From Mesorhizobium sp. CA14 (GTDB lineage Bacteria; Pseudomonadota; Alphaproteobacteria; Rhizobiales; Rhizobiaceae): 64,000 nucleotides of DNA. The DNA is taken from positions 1-64,000 of the forward strand of contig NZ_JAIUHR010000024.1 of the NCBI RefSeq assembly GCF_020165195.1, in the 5' to 3' direction. Positions 56,792 through 64,000 of the stretch are shown here, piece after piece. The notes beneath the pieces were generated by a model, which saw only the letters and a program-made list of their open reading frames with translations, ran no database searches and was not told the origin of the DNA. How positions within the stretch are numbered: the stretch's first letter is position 1; every line of letters begins with the position of its first letter. A program made the position numbers and the translations under genes.

Positions 56792-57242
56792 TGGGGAAAA
56801 CTCCTTCACCCGTGTCAGTCTTGTGGTTCGCCCGCTGCCTCGCGCCTTGGGCAAATCCCGGTGGTTGCTTCGGCGGTCATGCATTCGCGCATGGTCAAAC
56901 CCCCCGCCGAAAAACGGGGTTGTCAGAGATTCACACTTATCGGGGAAAGGTCGTCCAAAACGTTCCGCTCTCCGGGTCGCAAATGCCCGAACGTGATTTT
57001 TATTACACGGAAACGTGATGGTTGCAAGACGACGCTCGCGGGCGGCCTGCGGCGCGTCCAACGCTGGGGCTTCGATAGAACCCGTGCCACCGCGGGTCAT
57101 CGGCCAGAGGCGGGCCAAGCATAGGCCAGAATGAAGGTGGCGACGACGGGTTCCGCGGCTCCACAAACGACAGTTGCGTTTACCGCGCACGATGCGAGGA
57201 TACCGCGAGCCGGCACCACGCGCCGGGACGGAGGAGGGGTGT
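56792..57242. other. 451-bp intergenic region with csp leader and promoter
   Basis: No gene is seen. On the minus side it contains the presumed long 5' leader of the second csp gene, including a hairpin AACCCC/GGGGTT at about 56898-56921. On the plus side it should hold the promoter of the Kazal-like lipoprotein. ACGTGAT occurs twice (56991 and 57013), flanking the -10 of the csp promoter. Confidence 0.45.
57000..57027 (-). promoter_or_regulatory. Promoter candidate of cold-shock gene copy 2
   Basis: Read leftward, TTGCAA (57022-57027) and TAATAA (57000-57005) are spaced by 16 bases, a good sigma-70-type match in this GC-rich genome. Transcription would start near 56993 and give a leader of about 200 bases. 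Confidence 0.5.
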
Positions 57243-57632
57243 ATGCGGTTTCTTGCGGTGTCACGGCAGGGCGTTGTCGTTTTCATGCTGTCGGCGCTGC
57301 TGGCGGCCTGCACCGTCGTCGTCGACGATGGCCCGCGCCCGCGGCCGCCCCGGCCGCATCCGCAGCTCTGCACCATGCGGTATCAACCGGTCTGTGCTCG
57401 GCGCGGCGGCGACCGGCAGACCTTTGCCAATGCCTGCCTGGCTGAAAGGGAAGGCTACCGCGTTGTGCGAGAGGGTGCTTGCCGCGACGGCGGTGGTGGT
57501 GGCGAACAAGCCTTCTGCACGCGCGAATACGCGCCGGTCTGCGCGAGGCGCCATGGGCAAATGCGCACCTTCCCGAACGCATGCGAGGCACGCGCGGCGG
57601 ACTATCGCATCGTCGGCGACGGGCCGTGCTGA
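57243..57632 (+). CDS. Lipoprotein with two Kazal-like protease-inhibitor domains
   Basis: The 129-residue protein has a lipobox (LLAAC, Cys23), a proline-rich linker, and two repeated domains with cysteines at 43, 51, 65, 80 and 92, 100, 114, 129. The spacing C-x7-C-x13-C-x14-C is identical in both. PVCARR and FxNAC (FANACLAEREGY, FPNACEARAADY) are Kazal hallmarks. Only four of the usual six cysteines are present per domain, a reduced form known in bacteria. It would be an envelope-anchored serine-protease inhibitor; the target protease is unknown. The ATG at 57243 is preceded by GGAGGGG. Confidence 0.88.
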   Translation: MRFLAVSRQGVVVFMLSALLAACTVVVDDGPRPRPPRPHPQLCTMRYQPVCARRGGDRQTFANACLAEREGYRVVREGACRDGGGGGEQAFCTREYAPVCARRHGQMRTFPNACEARAADYRIVGDGPC

Positions 57633-57803
57633 GACGACCGCGGAGTCCATCCCCGCAAATGGCCACCGCGACGTGCGCTGACGCTTTGTCTTGAATCTCT
57701 TGTCCGCATGGCTTAGGTCCGGCGGACCAACAAATACGGCAGGTTTCCCATTAACAAAGATCGCAGAAGAGCGGCAAACGCCGGTGGCAGGCCAGGTGGC
57801 TCG

Positions 57804-59459
57804 GTGAACCCGCTCGATCCTTATGTGCAAAAGGCGCTGCAACTGCACCAGGCCGGCCGGCGGCAAGAGGCCGAGGCGCTCTATCGGCAGGTCCTGGGGC
57901 AGCAGCCGAACCATGCCGCTGCGCTGCATTTCCTCGGACTGCTGCTGCACCAGACCGGCAGGAGCGAGGAAGGGCTCGATCTCATCGAGCAGTCGGTGAC
58001 GCTGCAGCCCGAGAATGCCGACTTCCTCAACAATATGGGCACGGTCATGCGCGACCTCGGGCGCGTCGCCGCCGCGGTCGATTTTTTCCGCGGCGCCGTG
58101 GATATCCGGCCGGACCAGCTGGCCGCGCGCGACAATCTCGGTTCGTCGCTGAAGCAACTCGGCCAGTTCGACGCGGCCGAGGAGATCTACCGCGGCACCA
58201 TCGGCCGCAACCCGTTCCATGTCCGTGCGCGCATCGGCCTTGCCGAGACGATGCAGGAAGCCGGGCGGCTGGATGAGGCGATCAAGCTGTTCAGCGAGGC
58301 GCTGTCGATCCGGCCGAAGGACGCCGAGCTTCTCTACGGGCTGGGCGTCGCGATGATGGAGAAGGGCAAGCTAGACGAGGCGGCCGACCGCGCCCGCCAG
58401 GCGCTGGCGATCGCCCCGAACATGGCCAAGGCCTGGCTGCTGCTCACGCAGGTCAAACGCCAAACCGAGCGCGACAAGGAGCTTGCCGGCATGGAGGCCG
58501 AGCATGCCAAGGCGCCGCAAGGCAGCCTCGCGCGCATGCAGCTCTCCTTCGGGCTGGGCAAAGTCAACGACGACCTCAAGGATTATGGCCGCGCCTTCGA
58601 CTATTTCGCCGAGGGCAATGCCATCCGCCGCAAGGTGATCGACTACGATCCCGCGCGCACGCGCGACGAATTCGAGGCGATGAAGGCGGCTTTCGACACA
58701 GCCTTCTTCGAGCAGCACAGGCCAAGCGGCATTTCCGACGACACGCCGATCTTCGTCGTCGGCATGCCGCGTTCCGGCACCACGCTGGTCGAGCAGATCA
58801 TCGCCAGCCATCCGCAGGTTTTCGGCGCGGGCGAGTTGAACATCCTCAAGACGGCCGTCGCTAAGCAGTTTCCGATGAGCATGCCGGGCGGCTTCCCCGC
58901 CGGGATCGCCGACATGCCCGACAAGGCCTTCGCCGAGGCGGGCCAGGCCTATCTCGAAATGCTGCATAGCCGCTATCCGGGCTACCGCCATGTCACCGAC
59001 AAGATGCCGGGCAACTTCCTTCTGGTGGGCTTCCTGCACATGATGCTGCCGAAGGCCAAGATCGTCCATTGCGCGCGCGATGCGGCGGCCACGTGCCTGT
59101 CGATCTTCAAGGTGCATTTCCGCGGCGACAGCCACCGCTACGGCTACGACCTCGGCGAGCTCGCCGATTTCCATAACCTCTACACCGACATCATGGCGCA
59201 TTGGCACAAGGTGCTGCCGGGCGTCGTGCATGATGTTCGCTATGAGGATTTCGTCGCCGACCAGGAAGGGCAGACACGGGCGCTGATGGCGTATCTCGGC
59301 CTGCCCTGGGACGACAAGGTGCTGTCATTCCACGAGACGGACCGGCCGGTGCGCACCGCTTCCGCCGCGCAGGTGCGCCAGCCGATGTATCAGGGCTCCG
59401 TCGATCTGTGGAAGCGGTATGGGGACCGGCTGAAGCCGCTGCTCGACAAGCTGGGCTGA
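57804..59459 (+). CDS. TPR-repeat sulfotransferase
   Basis: The 551-residue protein starts with GTG at 57804. Residues 1-230 are TPR repeats (ALYRQVLGQQPNHAAALHFL, DLIEQSVTLQPENADFLNNM and others). Residues 310-540 form a sulfotransferase domain with the PAPS 5'-phosphate loop FVVGMPRSGTTLVEQIIASH and the later KIVHCARDAAATCLSIFKVH. The TPR part probably recruits a protein or glycan substrate, as in tyrosyl-protein sulfotransferase-like enzymes. The acceptor is unknown. The gene stands alone, with a hairpin repeat at its stop. Confidence 0.93.
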   Translation: MNPLDPYVQKALQLHQAGRRQEAEALYRQVLGQQPNHAAALHFLGLLLHQTGRSEEGLDLIEQSVTLQPENADFLNNMGTVMRDLGRVAAAVDFFRGAVDIRPDQLAARDNLGSSLKQLGQFDAAEEIYRGTIGRNPFHVRARIGLAETMQEAGRLDEAIKLFSEALSIRPKDAELLYGLGVAMMEKGKLDEAADRARQALAIAPNMAKAWLLLTQVKRQTERDKELAGMEAEHAKAPQGSLARMQLSFGLGKVNDDLKDYGRAFDYFAEGNAIRRKVIDYDPARTRDEFEAMKAAFDTAFFEQHRPSGISDDTPIFVVGMPRSGTTLVEQIIASHPQVFGAGELNILKTAVAKQFPMSMPGGFPAGIADMPDKAFAEAGQAYLEMLHSRYPGYRHVTDKMPGNFLLVGFLHMMLPKAKIVHCARDAAATCLSIFKVHFRGDSHRYGYDLGELADFHNLYTDIMAHWHKVLPGVVHDVRYEDFVADQEGQTRALMAYLGLPWDDKVLSFHETDRPVRTASAAQVRQPMYQGSVDLWKRYGDRLKPLLDKLG

Positions 59460-59493
59460 TATTGAGGTGAGGCCGGCCTGACCTCAATCTCAA
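59457..59493 (+). repeat. Hairpin repeat at the sulfotransferase stop (family B copy 2)
   Basis: The element begins with the TGA stop codon itself and continues TATTGAGGTGAGGCCGGCCT, then GACCTCAATCTCAA. The arms TTGAGGT/ACCTCAA around GGCCGGCC are perfect. It matches the element at 36919-36956. Confidence 0.8.
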
Positions 59494-59514
59494 CCCAGCT
59501 TGGAGCCGAGTTCC

Positions 59515-59868
59515 TTAAAGCTCGATGAAAGGCTGGAAGCCGCCGAAGATCATGCGCTTGCCGTCGAACGGCATGGCAGACCAGTCCATCTTGAGACGCT
59601 CATCGGCTATCACCTTGGCCATGACCGCGTCGCGGCTCTGTCTGGATTCGTAAACGACCCAGGAGAAGATGACGACCTCGTCGTCCTTCGCCTGCACGGC
59701 GCGCGGGAACGAGGTCAGCTCGCCATAGGGCACATCGTCGCCGACGCATTCGACATAGGCGAGCGCGCCGTGCTCCATCCAGACGGCGCCGGCGTTCTCA
59801 GCCATTTTCTTGTACGCATCGAGATTTGCCTTCGGCACGGCAAGTACGAAACCATCGACATAGGACAT
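59515..59868 (-). CDS. DUF1428 domain protein
   Basis: The 117-residue dimeric alpha-beta-barrel-type protein begins MSYVDGFVLAVPKANLDAYK. It has WMEHGALAYVECVGDDVPYG, DEVVIFSWVVYESRQSRDAV, and the C-terminal MPFDGKRMIFGGFQPFIEL, all typical of DUF1428. No catalytic residue is defined for the family. It lies 109 bases downstream of a VOC protein in the same direction, and the pair may be an operon. Confidence 0.92.
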   Translation of the reverse strand: MSYVDGFVLAVPKANLDAYKKMAENAGAVWMEHGALAYVECVGDDVPYGELTSFPRAVQAKDDEVVIFSWVVYESRQSRDAVMAKVIADERLKMDWSAMPFDGKRMIFGGFQPFIEL

Positions 59869-59977
59869 GGTGGTTCTCCTCTTTGCTGAAATCGGGCGCC
59901 GGGCCGGCGGGGGTGCGACCCGGCGCGAGTGAGCGCGTCGTGCCCGCCATTGACGGGCGCCGCTGCTCGCTAGGAAA

Positions 59978-60394
59978 TCACTTCACCGGCGCATTCATCG
60001 CCCAGGCGACGCCGAAGGGGTCTTTCACCTGGCCCCAGCGATCGCCCCAGAACATCACCTGCAGCGGCGTGACGACCTCGCAGCCGGCATCCACCGCGCG
60101 CTTCCACCAGGCATCGATGTCGTCGCTGCCGAGATGAAGCTGCAGCGTATAGCCCTGTGCCGCCTGGTGCGGATGGCCGTGTTCGGGATAGGCATCGCCC
60201 AGCATCAGCGTCGAGCCGTTGACGTAGAGATGGATGTGCATGGTGCGGCCCTTGTCGTCCGGCGGATAGGCGAACACTTCCTCGGCGCCGAAAGCCTTCT
60301 TGTAGAATTCGGCGGCCTTGATGGCGCCGTCGACCTGCAGGTAGGGGGTCAATCCGCCAAGGACCTTGGCGCGGGGCGGGGTCTGGTCGTTCAT
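59978..60394 (-). CDS. VOC-family protein (glyoxalase/bleomycin resistance fold, PhnB-like)
   Basis: From the ATG at 60394 (AGAGGAACACGAGA upstream) the protein has 138 residues. It shows GGLTPYLQVDGAIKAAEFYK, MHIHLYVNGSTLMLGDAYPE, LQLHLGSDDIDAWWKRAVDA and FWGDRWGQVKDPFGVAWAMN, the PhnB/YdcJ-like 3-demethylubiquinone-type VOC pattern. The reaction is unknown. The longer frame upstream to 60502 runs into a palindromic repeat and is not coding. Confidence 0.9.
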   Translation of the reverse strand: MNDQTPPRAKVLGGLTPYLQVDGAIKAAEFYKKAFGAEEVFAYPPDDKGRTMHIHLYVNGSTLMLGDAYPEHGHPHQAAQGYTLQLHLGSDDIDAWWKRAVDAGCEVVTPLQVMFWGDRWGQVKDPFGVAWAMNAPVK

Positions 60395-60493
60395 TCTCGT
60401 GTTCCTCTTCACGGGGTTTGATCTGGCTTGCGGCCTCGGGCGCTTCACCGTTTCACGGAACCGGCGAACCGCCCCTGTTTTTTCATTTCTACG

Positions 60494-60535
60494 CAATTCC
60501 AAACGGAAAACCGTTTCACGGTTTTCCTGGAATTG
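60494..60535. repeat. Intergenic palindromic repeat, family A copy 2
   Basis: CAATTCCA and TGGAATTG flank a perfect ten-base stem GGAAAACCGT/ACGGTTTTCC with a three-base loop TTC and a three-base bulge on one side. The reverse complement matches the copy at 17960-18010. It lies in the 262-base gap between the VOC and DUF1127 genes. Confidence 0.88.
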
Positions 60536-60656
60536 CTCCGAGGACGGATGAGGCGGTGGTGATCCTACATGCCTGACGAAAAATCTTTAGGGGGCCGGTC
60601 CCCGACGGTCCGGACAATCGGCGGGACCAGGAAACAATCGCATTGAAGGCGCTGTT

Positions 60657-60839
60657 TTATATGACCTTCGCGGAGAAGGTGGCGGCGCGGCGGCTTTCGC
60701 GTGTTTCGAAAATCTCCGGAAAGCCGATGTCCTTGCGCAGTTCGGCCGGCAGCGAAAGCAGGATGCGCTCGCTGCGGTGACGGGCGCGCGCCTGGGCATA
60801 CCGGTTGGCAAGACGGCCGATGGATGACAGTACCGACAT
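60657..60839 (-). CDS. DUF1127 small protein
   Basis: The 60-residue protein starts at the ATG at 60839 with GGGAGAG upstream. It has the DUF1127 signature RILLSLPAELRKDIGF after a basic stretch NRYAQARARHRSE. Members of this group in alphaproteobacteria are RNA-binding or phosphate/carbon-metabolism-related small proteins. The frame extending upstream to 60899 is not conserved-looking. Confidence 0.88.
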   Translation of the reverse strand: MSVLSSIGRLANRYAQARARHRSERILLSLPAELRKDIGFPEIFETRESRRAATFSAKVI

Positions 60840-60930
60840 GATGTCTCTCCCTGTTGATGCCGGCATCATCGTGTCGGCATCCCAAGGACGAGGCGGCAAT
60901 CGGCGATCCGACAGGTCGCCTCGATTTTTT

Positions 60931-61320
60931 TCAGAACACCGACGCCGCCAGCGCGGTATCGTAATATTCCACCATCTCGATGATCTCGCCGTCGCGCACC
61001 GTCCAGAAATTGGCGGTGCGCATGATGAGCTCCTCGCCGGTGGCGCGGCGCGTCATGTGGATCTCGACCTGCGCGGCGACCTTGTCGCCGCCGTCGATGA
61101 TCTCGACCGGAACAAAGTGCCGGTACTCGAAGTCGTCGTCGAGCGCCAGGAGCCTGGCGAGGAATTCCTGCTTGCCGTGCGCGGTGCCGGCATGACGCGA
61201 TTGCCGGGGATCGGCAATCCAGCGGAACACGACATCTTCGGCGCACCGAGACAAGGCGCCTTCGATGTCGCGGTCTGCATAAGCCTGATAGAGATTGCTG
61301 ACGATTTCCACTGCACGCAT
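60931..61320 (-). CDS. Nuclear transport factor 2 / SnoaL-like family protein
   Basis: The 129-residue cone-shaped alpha+beta fold protein begins VEIVSNLYQAYADRDIEGAL and has CAEDVVFRWIADPRQ, HGKQEFLARLLAL, and VRDGEIIEMVEYYDTALAAS. These are typical of the SnoaL/ketosteroid-isomerase-like superfamily. Substrate and activity cannot be inferred. GGAGGGAATG precedes the ATG. It is monocistronic. Confidence 0.9.
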   Translation of the reverse strand: MRAVEIVSNLYQAYADRDIEGALSRCAEDVVFRWIADPRQSRHAGTAHGKQEFLARLLALDDDFEYRHFVPVEIIDGGDKVAAQVEIHMTRRATGEELIMRTANFWTVRDGEIIEMVEYYDTALAASVF

Positions 61321-61441
61321 GGCCCATTCCCTCCATGGCTAAGCAGTTCAGCATGCGCTTTTTTTAGCAAGTGGAAAAGTATCGCCGAGCCGACAGCAAC
61401 GCCTGTTGGGCCGGCAGCGCCGGCCCAACAGAGGTATGGTC

Positions 61442-62968
61442 TCAGTTCAGCATCTCGGCGATCGAGCGGAAGAACGCCTCCGGATCATCGACTTCGGTCA
61501 GCCGCCGCTTGTCGATCAGCCAGAAACGGTTGCCGACGGCGCGGATGAAGGAGCGGTCATGCGAGGCAAGCAGGCAGCTTGCCTGATGCTTCAGCAACTC
61601 GTCCTCCAATGTTTCCTGACCGTCGATGTCGAGATGGTTGGTCGGCTCGTCGAGCAGATAGAAATTGGGATGGATGAGCCTGAGCACCAGCATCATCAGC
61701 CTCGATCTTTGTCCGCCGGACAGGACGCCGATCTTCCTCTCCTGCATCTCGATGGCGACGCCGGCGCCGGCGAGCAGCGACCGGGCGCGTTGCTCGCCGA
61801 CCTCGAAGCGGCGCGAAACCATCGCCAGGGGCGTGTCGTCGCCATCGATGCCCGACAGCGCCTGATCGCTGTAACCGAGCACGGTCGATGGCGTCACCTT
61901 GATGTTTGCAACCGACCCCGGCTCGGCGACGGCGTCGCGGATCATCGCGATGAAGCGCGTCTTGCCGACGCCGTTGCGGCCAAGCAGCACGATGCGATCG
62001 CCTTGGCAGATGTGGTGCTTGCCGGTCCCGAACAGCAGCGTGCCGTCAGGCGTTTCGACCGCCGCGTCCTCCAGCGTGATCAGCACCTTGGCGTGGGTGC
62101 CGCGGTTCGCCAGCTTGATCGCACCGGCCGAGCGCTCGCGATGCGCTTGTATGGCGGCATCCTCCAGCTTCTCGGCCCGTTCCTTGAGCTGCCTGGTCTT
62201 CACCGTCAAAAGGTCGCTGCCGGAATTGATGCCGATGTTGTTCAATTTGGCGGCCTGCTTGCGCAGCTGCTGGGCGATCTTCATGTCGCGCTCGAACTTG
62301 CGCGCCGTCGAGGCGTCGAGCTCGTCGAGCGCCTGCCGGGCACGGGAATAGGGCAGCGCGAACACCGGCGACTCTTCCGGGCGCAGGAAAAGCGTTCGGT
62401 TGGTGGTGGCGTCGAGGAAGGCGCGGTCGTGGCTGGCGATGATGACCGGCACGTCGCGCGGCAGCGTGTTGAGCCATGTCTCGAGCTGGCTGATCCTGGC
62501 GAGGTCGAGATGATTGGTCGGCTCGTCGAGCAGGAGCACGTCCGGATCGGTGACCCAGACGCGGGCGATCAGCGCCAGCCGTTGCCAGCCGCCGCTCAGC
62601 GCGCGCATCGGCCGGCCGCGCATTTCTTCAGGCACGTCGAGGGAGTCGAGAACCACGTCGACGCGCCAGAGTTCGCTCTCGCGCTGTTCGCGCGGCAGGG
62701 CATCGGCGACGACGTCATGGAAGCTGCGGCCGAGCAGCGCGTCGGGTACGGATTGCTCGACATGGCCGACGCGCAAGCCGCGCGACCTTGCTATATCGCC
62801 GGCGGTGGTTTCGAACGCACCGGCCAGGCATTTGAGAAGTGTGGATTTGCCACGGCCATTGGCCGCGACGATGCCAAGCCGGTCGCCGGCGCCGATGATG
62901 AGCTCGAGGTTGGAGAAGAGCGGCGCACTCATGGTGACGCCGAGGGATTTGAGGCTGATCAGGGCCAT
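61442..62968 (-). CDS. ABC-F family ATPase (ribosome-associated)
   Basis: The 508-residue soluble protein has two ATPase domains. The first has Walker A GIVAANGRGKSTLLK, signature ALSGGWQRLALIA and Walker B DVLLLDEPTNHLDL. The second has LLGRNGVGKTRF, VLSGGQRSRLMML and FYLLDEPTNHLDI. No membrane domain is present. A basic linker of about 80 residues (about 235-310) replaces the P-site tRNA interaction motif of other ABC-F proteins. Members act on ribosomes or give antibiotic resistance. The start at the ATG at 62968 matches the domain start. Confidence 0.9.
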   Translation of the reverse strand: MALISLKSLGVTMSAPLFSNLELIIGAGDRLGIVAANGRGKSTLLKCLAGAFETTAGDIARSRGLRVGHVEQSVPDALLGRSFHDVVADALPREQRESELWRVDVVLDSLDVPEEMRGRPMRALSGGWQRLALIARVWVTDPDVLLLDEPTNHLDLARISQLETWLNTLPRDVPVIIASHDRAFLDATTNRTLFLRPEESPVFALPYSRARQALDELDASTARKFERDMKIAQQLRKQAAKLNNIGINSGSDLLTVKTRQLKERAEKLEDAAIQAHRERSAGAIKLANRGTHAKVLITLEDAAVETPDGTLLFGTGKHHICQGDRIVLLGRNGVGKTRFIAMIRDAVAEPGSVANIKVTPSTVLGYSDQALSGIDGDDTPLAMVSRRFEVGEQRARSLLAGAGVAIEMQERKIGVLSGGQRSRLMMLVLRLIHPNFYLLDEPTNHLDIDGQETLEDELLKHQASCLLASHDRSFIRAVGNRFWLIDKRRLTEVDDPEAFFRSIAEMLN

Positions 62969-63210
62969 CTCGATTTCTCTGGTCTGCCCGGAGGAACTCG
63001 GGCTGTGATGCACTTTGACGGTGCGCCGGCGGGCCATCAGGCCCGGTTCAGCGGTACCACGAAGGGCAGACCAAAAATCGAAGCGGGAAAACCCGGACCG
63101 TCCTGGTCAGCCCTGCAAGCAAGCTCGCAGGGCACAGACAGGGCCGCGCTGACGGTAGCGATAAAAATGCACGCAGCCCTCCTTTCTGGACGTTCGAGTA
63201 TGGGCAGGGG

Positions 63211-64000
63211 TTACACCAAAGGCGCGGCCGATGGCAATGGTGCAGCCTGGGGCAGCGATTTGGCCCGTCGCGGAAAAGGGTCGAGAACGAGCATGCAGCC
63301 GGCAATGATCGCGACCGCGCCAAAACCCTGCACGGCCGAGAGCGGCTCCTTGAGCAGCATCGTGCCGACCAGGACGGCGACCACCGTGACCGCGAATTCG
63401 ACGCTGATCGCCCTGGTGGCGCCGATGCTCGCGACGAGACGGAAATAGACGACATAGGTCAGCGCGCTCATCACGCAGCTCAGGATGGCGAGATAGAGGA
63501 AATCGACGATGTGCGGCATCGCCGGCACCGGTACGAAGAACAACAAGGGCAACGTCATCAGCCCGCCGAAAAGGAAAGCCGCGCTGGTGACTTCGAGCGA
63601 ACCGACCGAGCGGAGGTGGCGGCTGACATAATTGCTGCCGAAGGCCGCCGAAAACGAGCTGAACAGCGAAGCGGCGCAACCGATGAGGAAAGACGGCGTC
63701 ACCGGGACCGCAGGGAAGCCGACCAGAAGCCCGATGCCGGCCGTGCCGATCAGCAGCCCTGACAGTCCGCGCAGCATGATGCGCTCCAGGCCCCACAGCT
63801 GGCCGAGGATCATCGAAAAGAGCGGGATGGCGGCGACGAGGATGGCGGCCATTGCGGTGCCGATACGCGGTGTGGCGAAGGAAAGCCCGATCAGCTGGGC
63901 GGCGACCGTGGTAGCGCCGACCGCCGCGAAGTGGCGCCAGCCGGCGCTGAAGTCGAGCCGCCGGCGCGTGGCCGTCGCCAGCAGAAACAGCGCGCCGCCG
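63211..64000 (-). CDS. EamA-family (DMT superfamily) transporter, partial at window edge
   Basis: The reading frame stays open to the right edge, so the N-terminal part is missing. The visible 260 residues include FATPRIGTAMAAILVAAIPL, then RGLSGLLIGTAGIGLLVGF and a second EamA repeat with VVYFRLVASIGATRAISVEF and LKEPLSAVQGFGAVAIIAGC. The DMT fold has ten helices in two repeats. Substrates range from amino acids to nucleotide metabolites, and none can be named here. The stop is at 63211. Confidence 0.88.
   Translation of the reverse strand, partial: GGALFLLATATRRRLDFSAGWRHFAAVGATTVAAQLIGLSFATPRIGTAMAAILVAAIPLFSMILGQLWGLERIMLRGLSGLLIGTAGIGLLVGFPAVPVTPSFLIGCAASLFSSFSAAFGSNYVSRHLRSVGSLEVTSAAFLFGGLMTLPLLFFVPVPAMPHIVDFLYLAILSCVMSALTYVVYFRLVASIGATRAISVEFAVTVVAVLVGTMLLKEPLSAVQGFGAVAIIAGCMLVLDPFPRRAKSLPQAAPLPSAAPLV

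Overview
The window is high-GC, densely coded chromosomal DNA from an alphaproteobacterium, most likely a Rhizobiales member close to Mesorhizobium. I base this on the gene families (BA14K, DUF1127, DUF1344, DUF1285, MoxR/DUF58/DUF4159 operon, Rieske-type petABC, oxygen-dependent HemF), the many four-base start/stop overlaps, and the intergenic palindromic repeats typical of that group. No rRNA, tRNA, CRISPR array, integrase, transposase or prophage was seen. The gene content looks like core genome with a few accessory modules.

Left part (1-15 kb): a four-gene leftward operon (MoxR ATPase, DUF58 protein, DUF4159 protein, large membrane protein); a divergent rightward trio (DUF1285, NUDIX CoA pyrophosphatase, CCA-adding enzyme); a secreted subtilase with a secreted partner of unknown function; several small proteins; hemF; soxR with a clear SoxR-box; trmL. 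Middle (15-31 kb): three paralogous ABC exporters in tandem, a cupin, the cytochrome bc1 operon petABC, a class A acid phosphatase between two terminators with identical arms, apt, two MaoC-fold hydratases, and a translation group (ychF, pth, rplY).

31-42 kb is the most accessory-like stretch: a GST, then a five-gene organosulfur-type operon (FMN reductase, flavin monooxygenase, ABC permease, binding protein, ATPase), an OhrR-type regulator divergent from an alpha/beta hydrolase with three TATCGCGATA-type palindromes between them, an Fsr-like MFS pump divergent from an AraC regulator, and a RibD/DHFR-like reductase. From 41 to 54 kb, leftward genes dominate: prs, a lipoprotein, an M24 peptidase, pgeF, a MidA-type methyltransferase and lgt. 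These are followed by ubiK-like, ybjN-like and csaA-like genes, a glycosyltransferase, a MarR/response-regulator/histidine-kinase operon and ilvE.

The right end (54-64 kb) holds a small glycine-rich protein followed by a triplicated terminator, a metallo-beta-lactamase-fold hydrolase, BA14K, two cold-shock genes, a two-domain Kazal-like lipoprotein, a TPR-sulfotransferase, several small enzymes, an ABC-F ATPase and an EamA transporter cut by the window edge.

I did not find a convincing new defence or mobile system. The most unusual signals are structural: dispersed palindromic elements (one supplying a stop codon of a cold-shock gene), tandem repeats at a start codon and at a terminator, a SoxR-box whose promoter-like face points at no recognisable gene, and the OhrR-type palindromes. 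All starts and functions are read from sequence alone; no database search was run.
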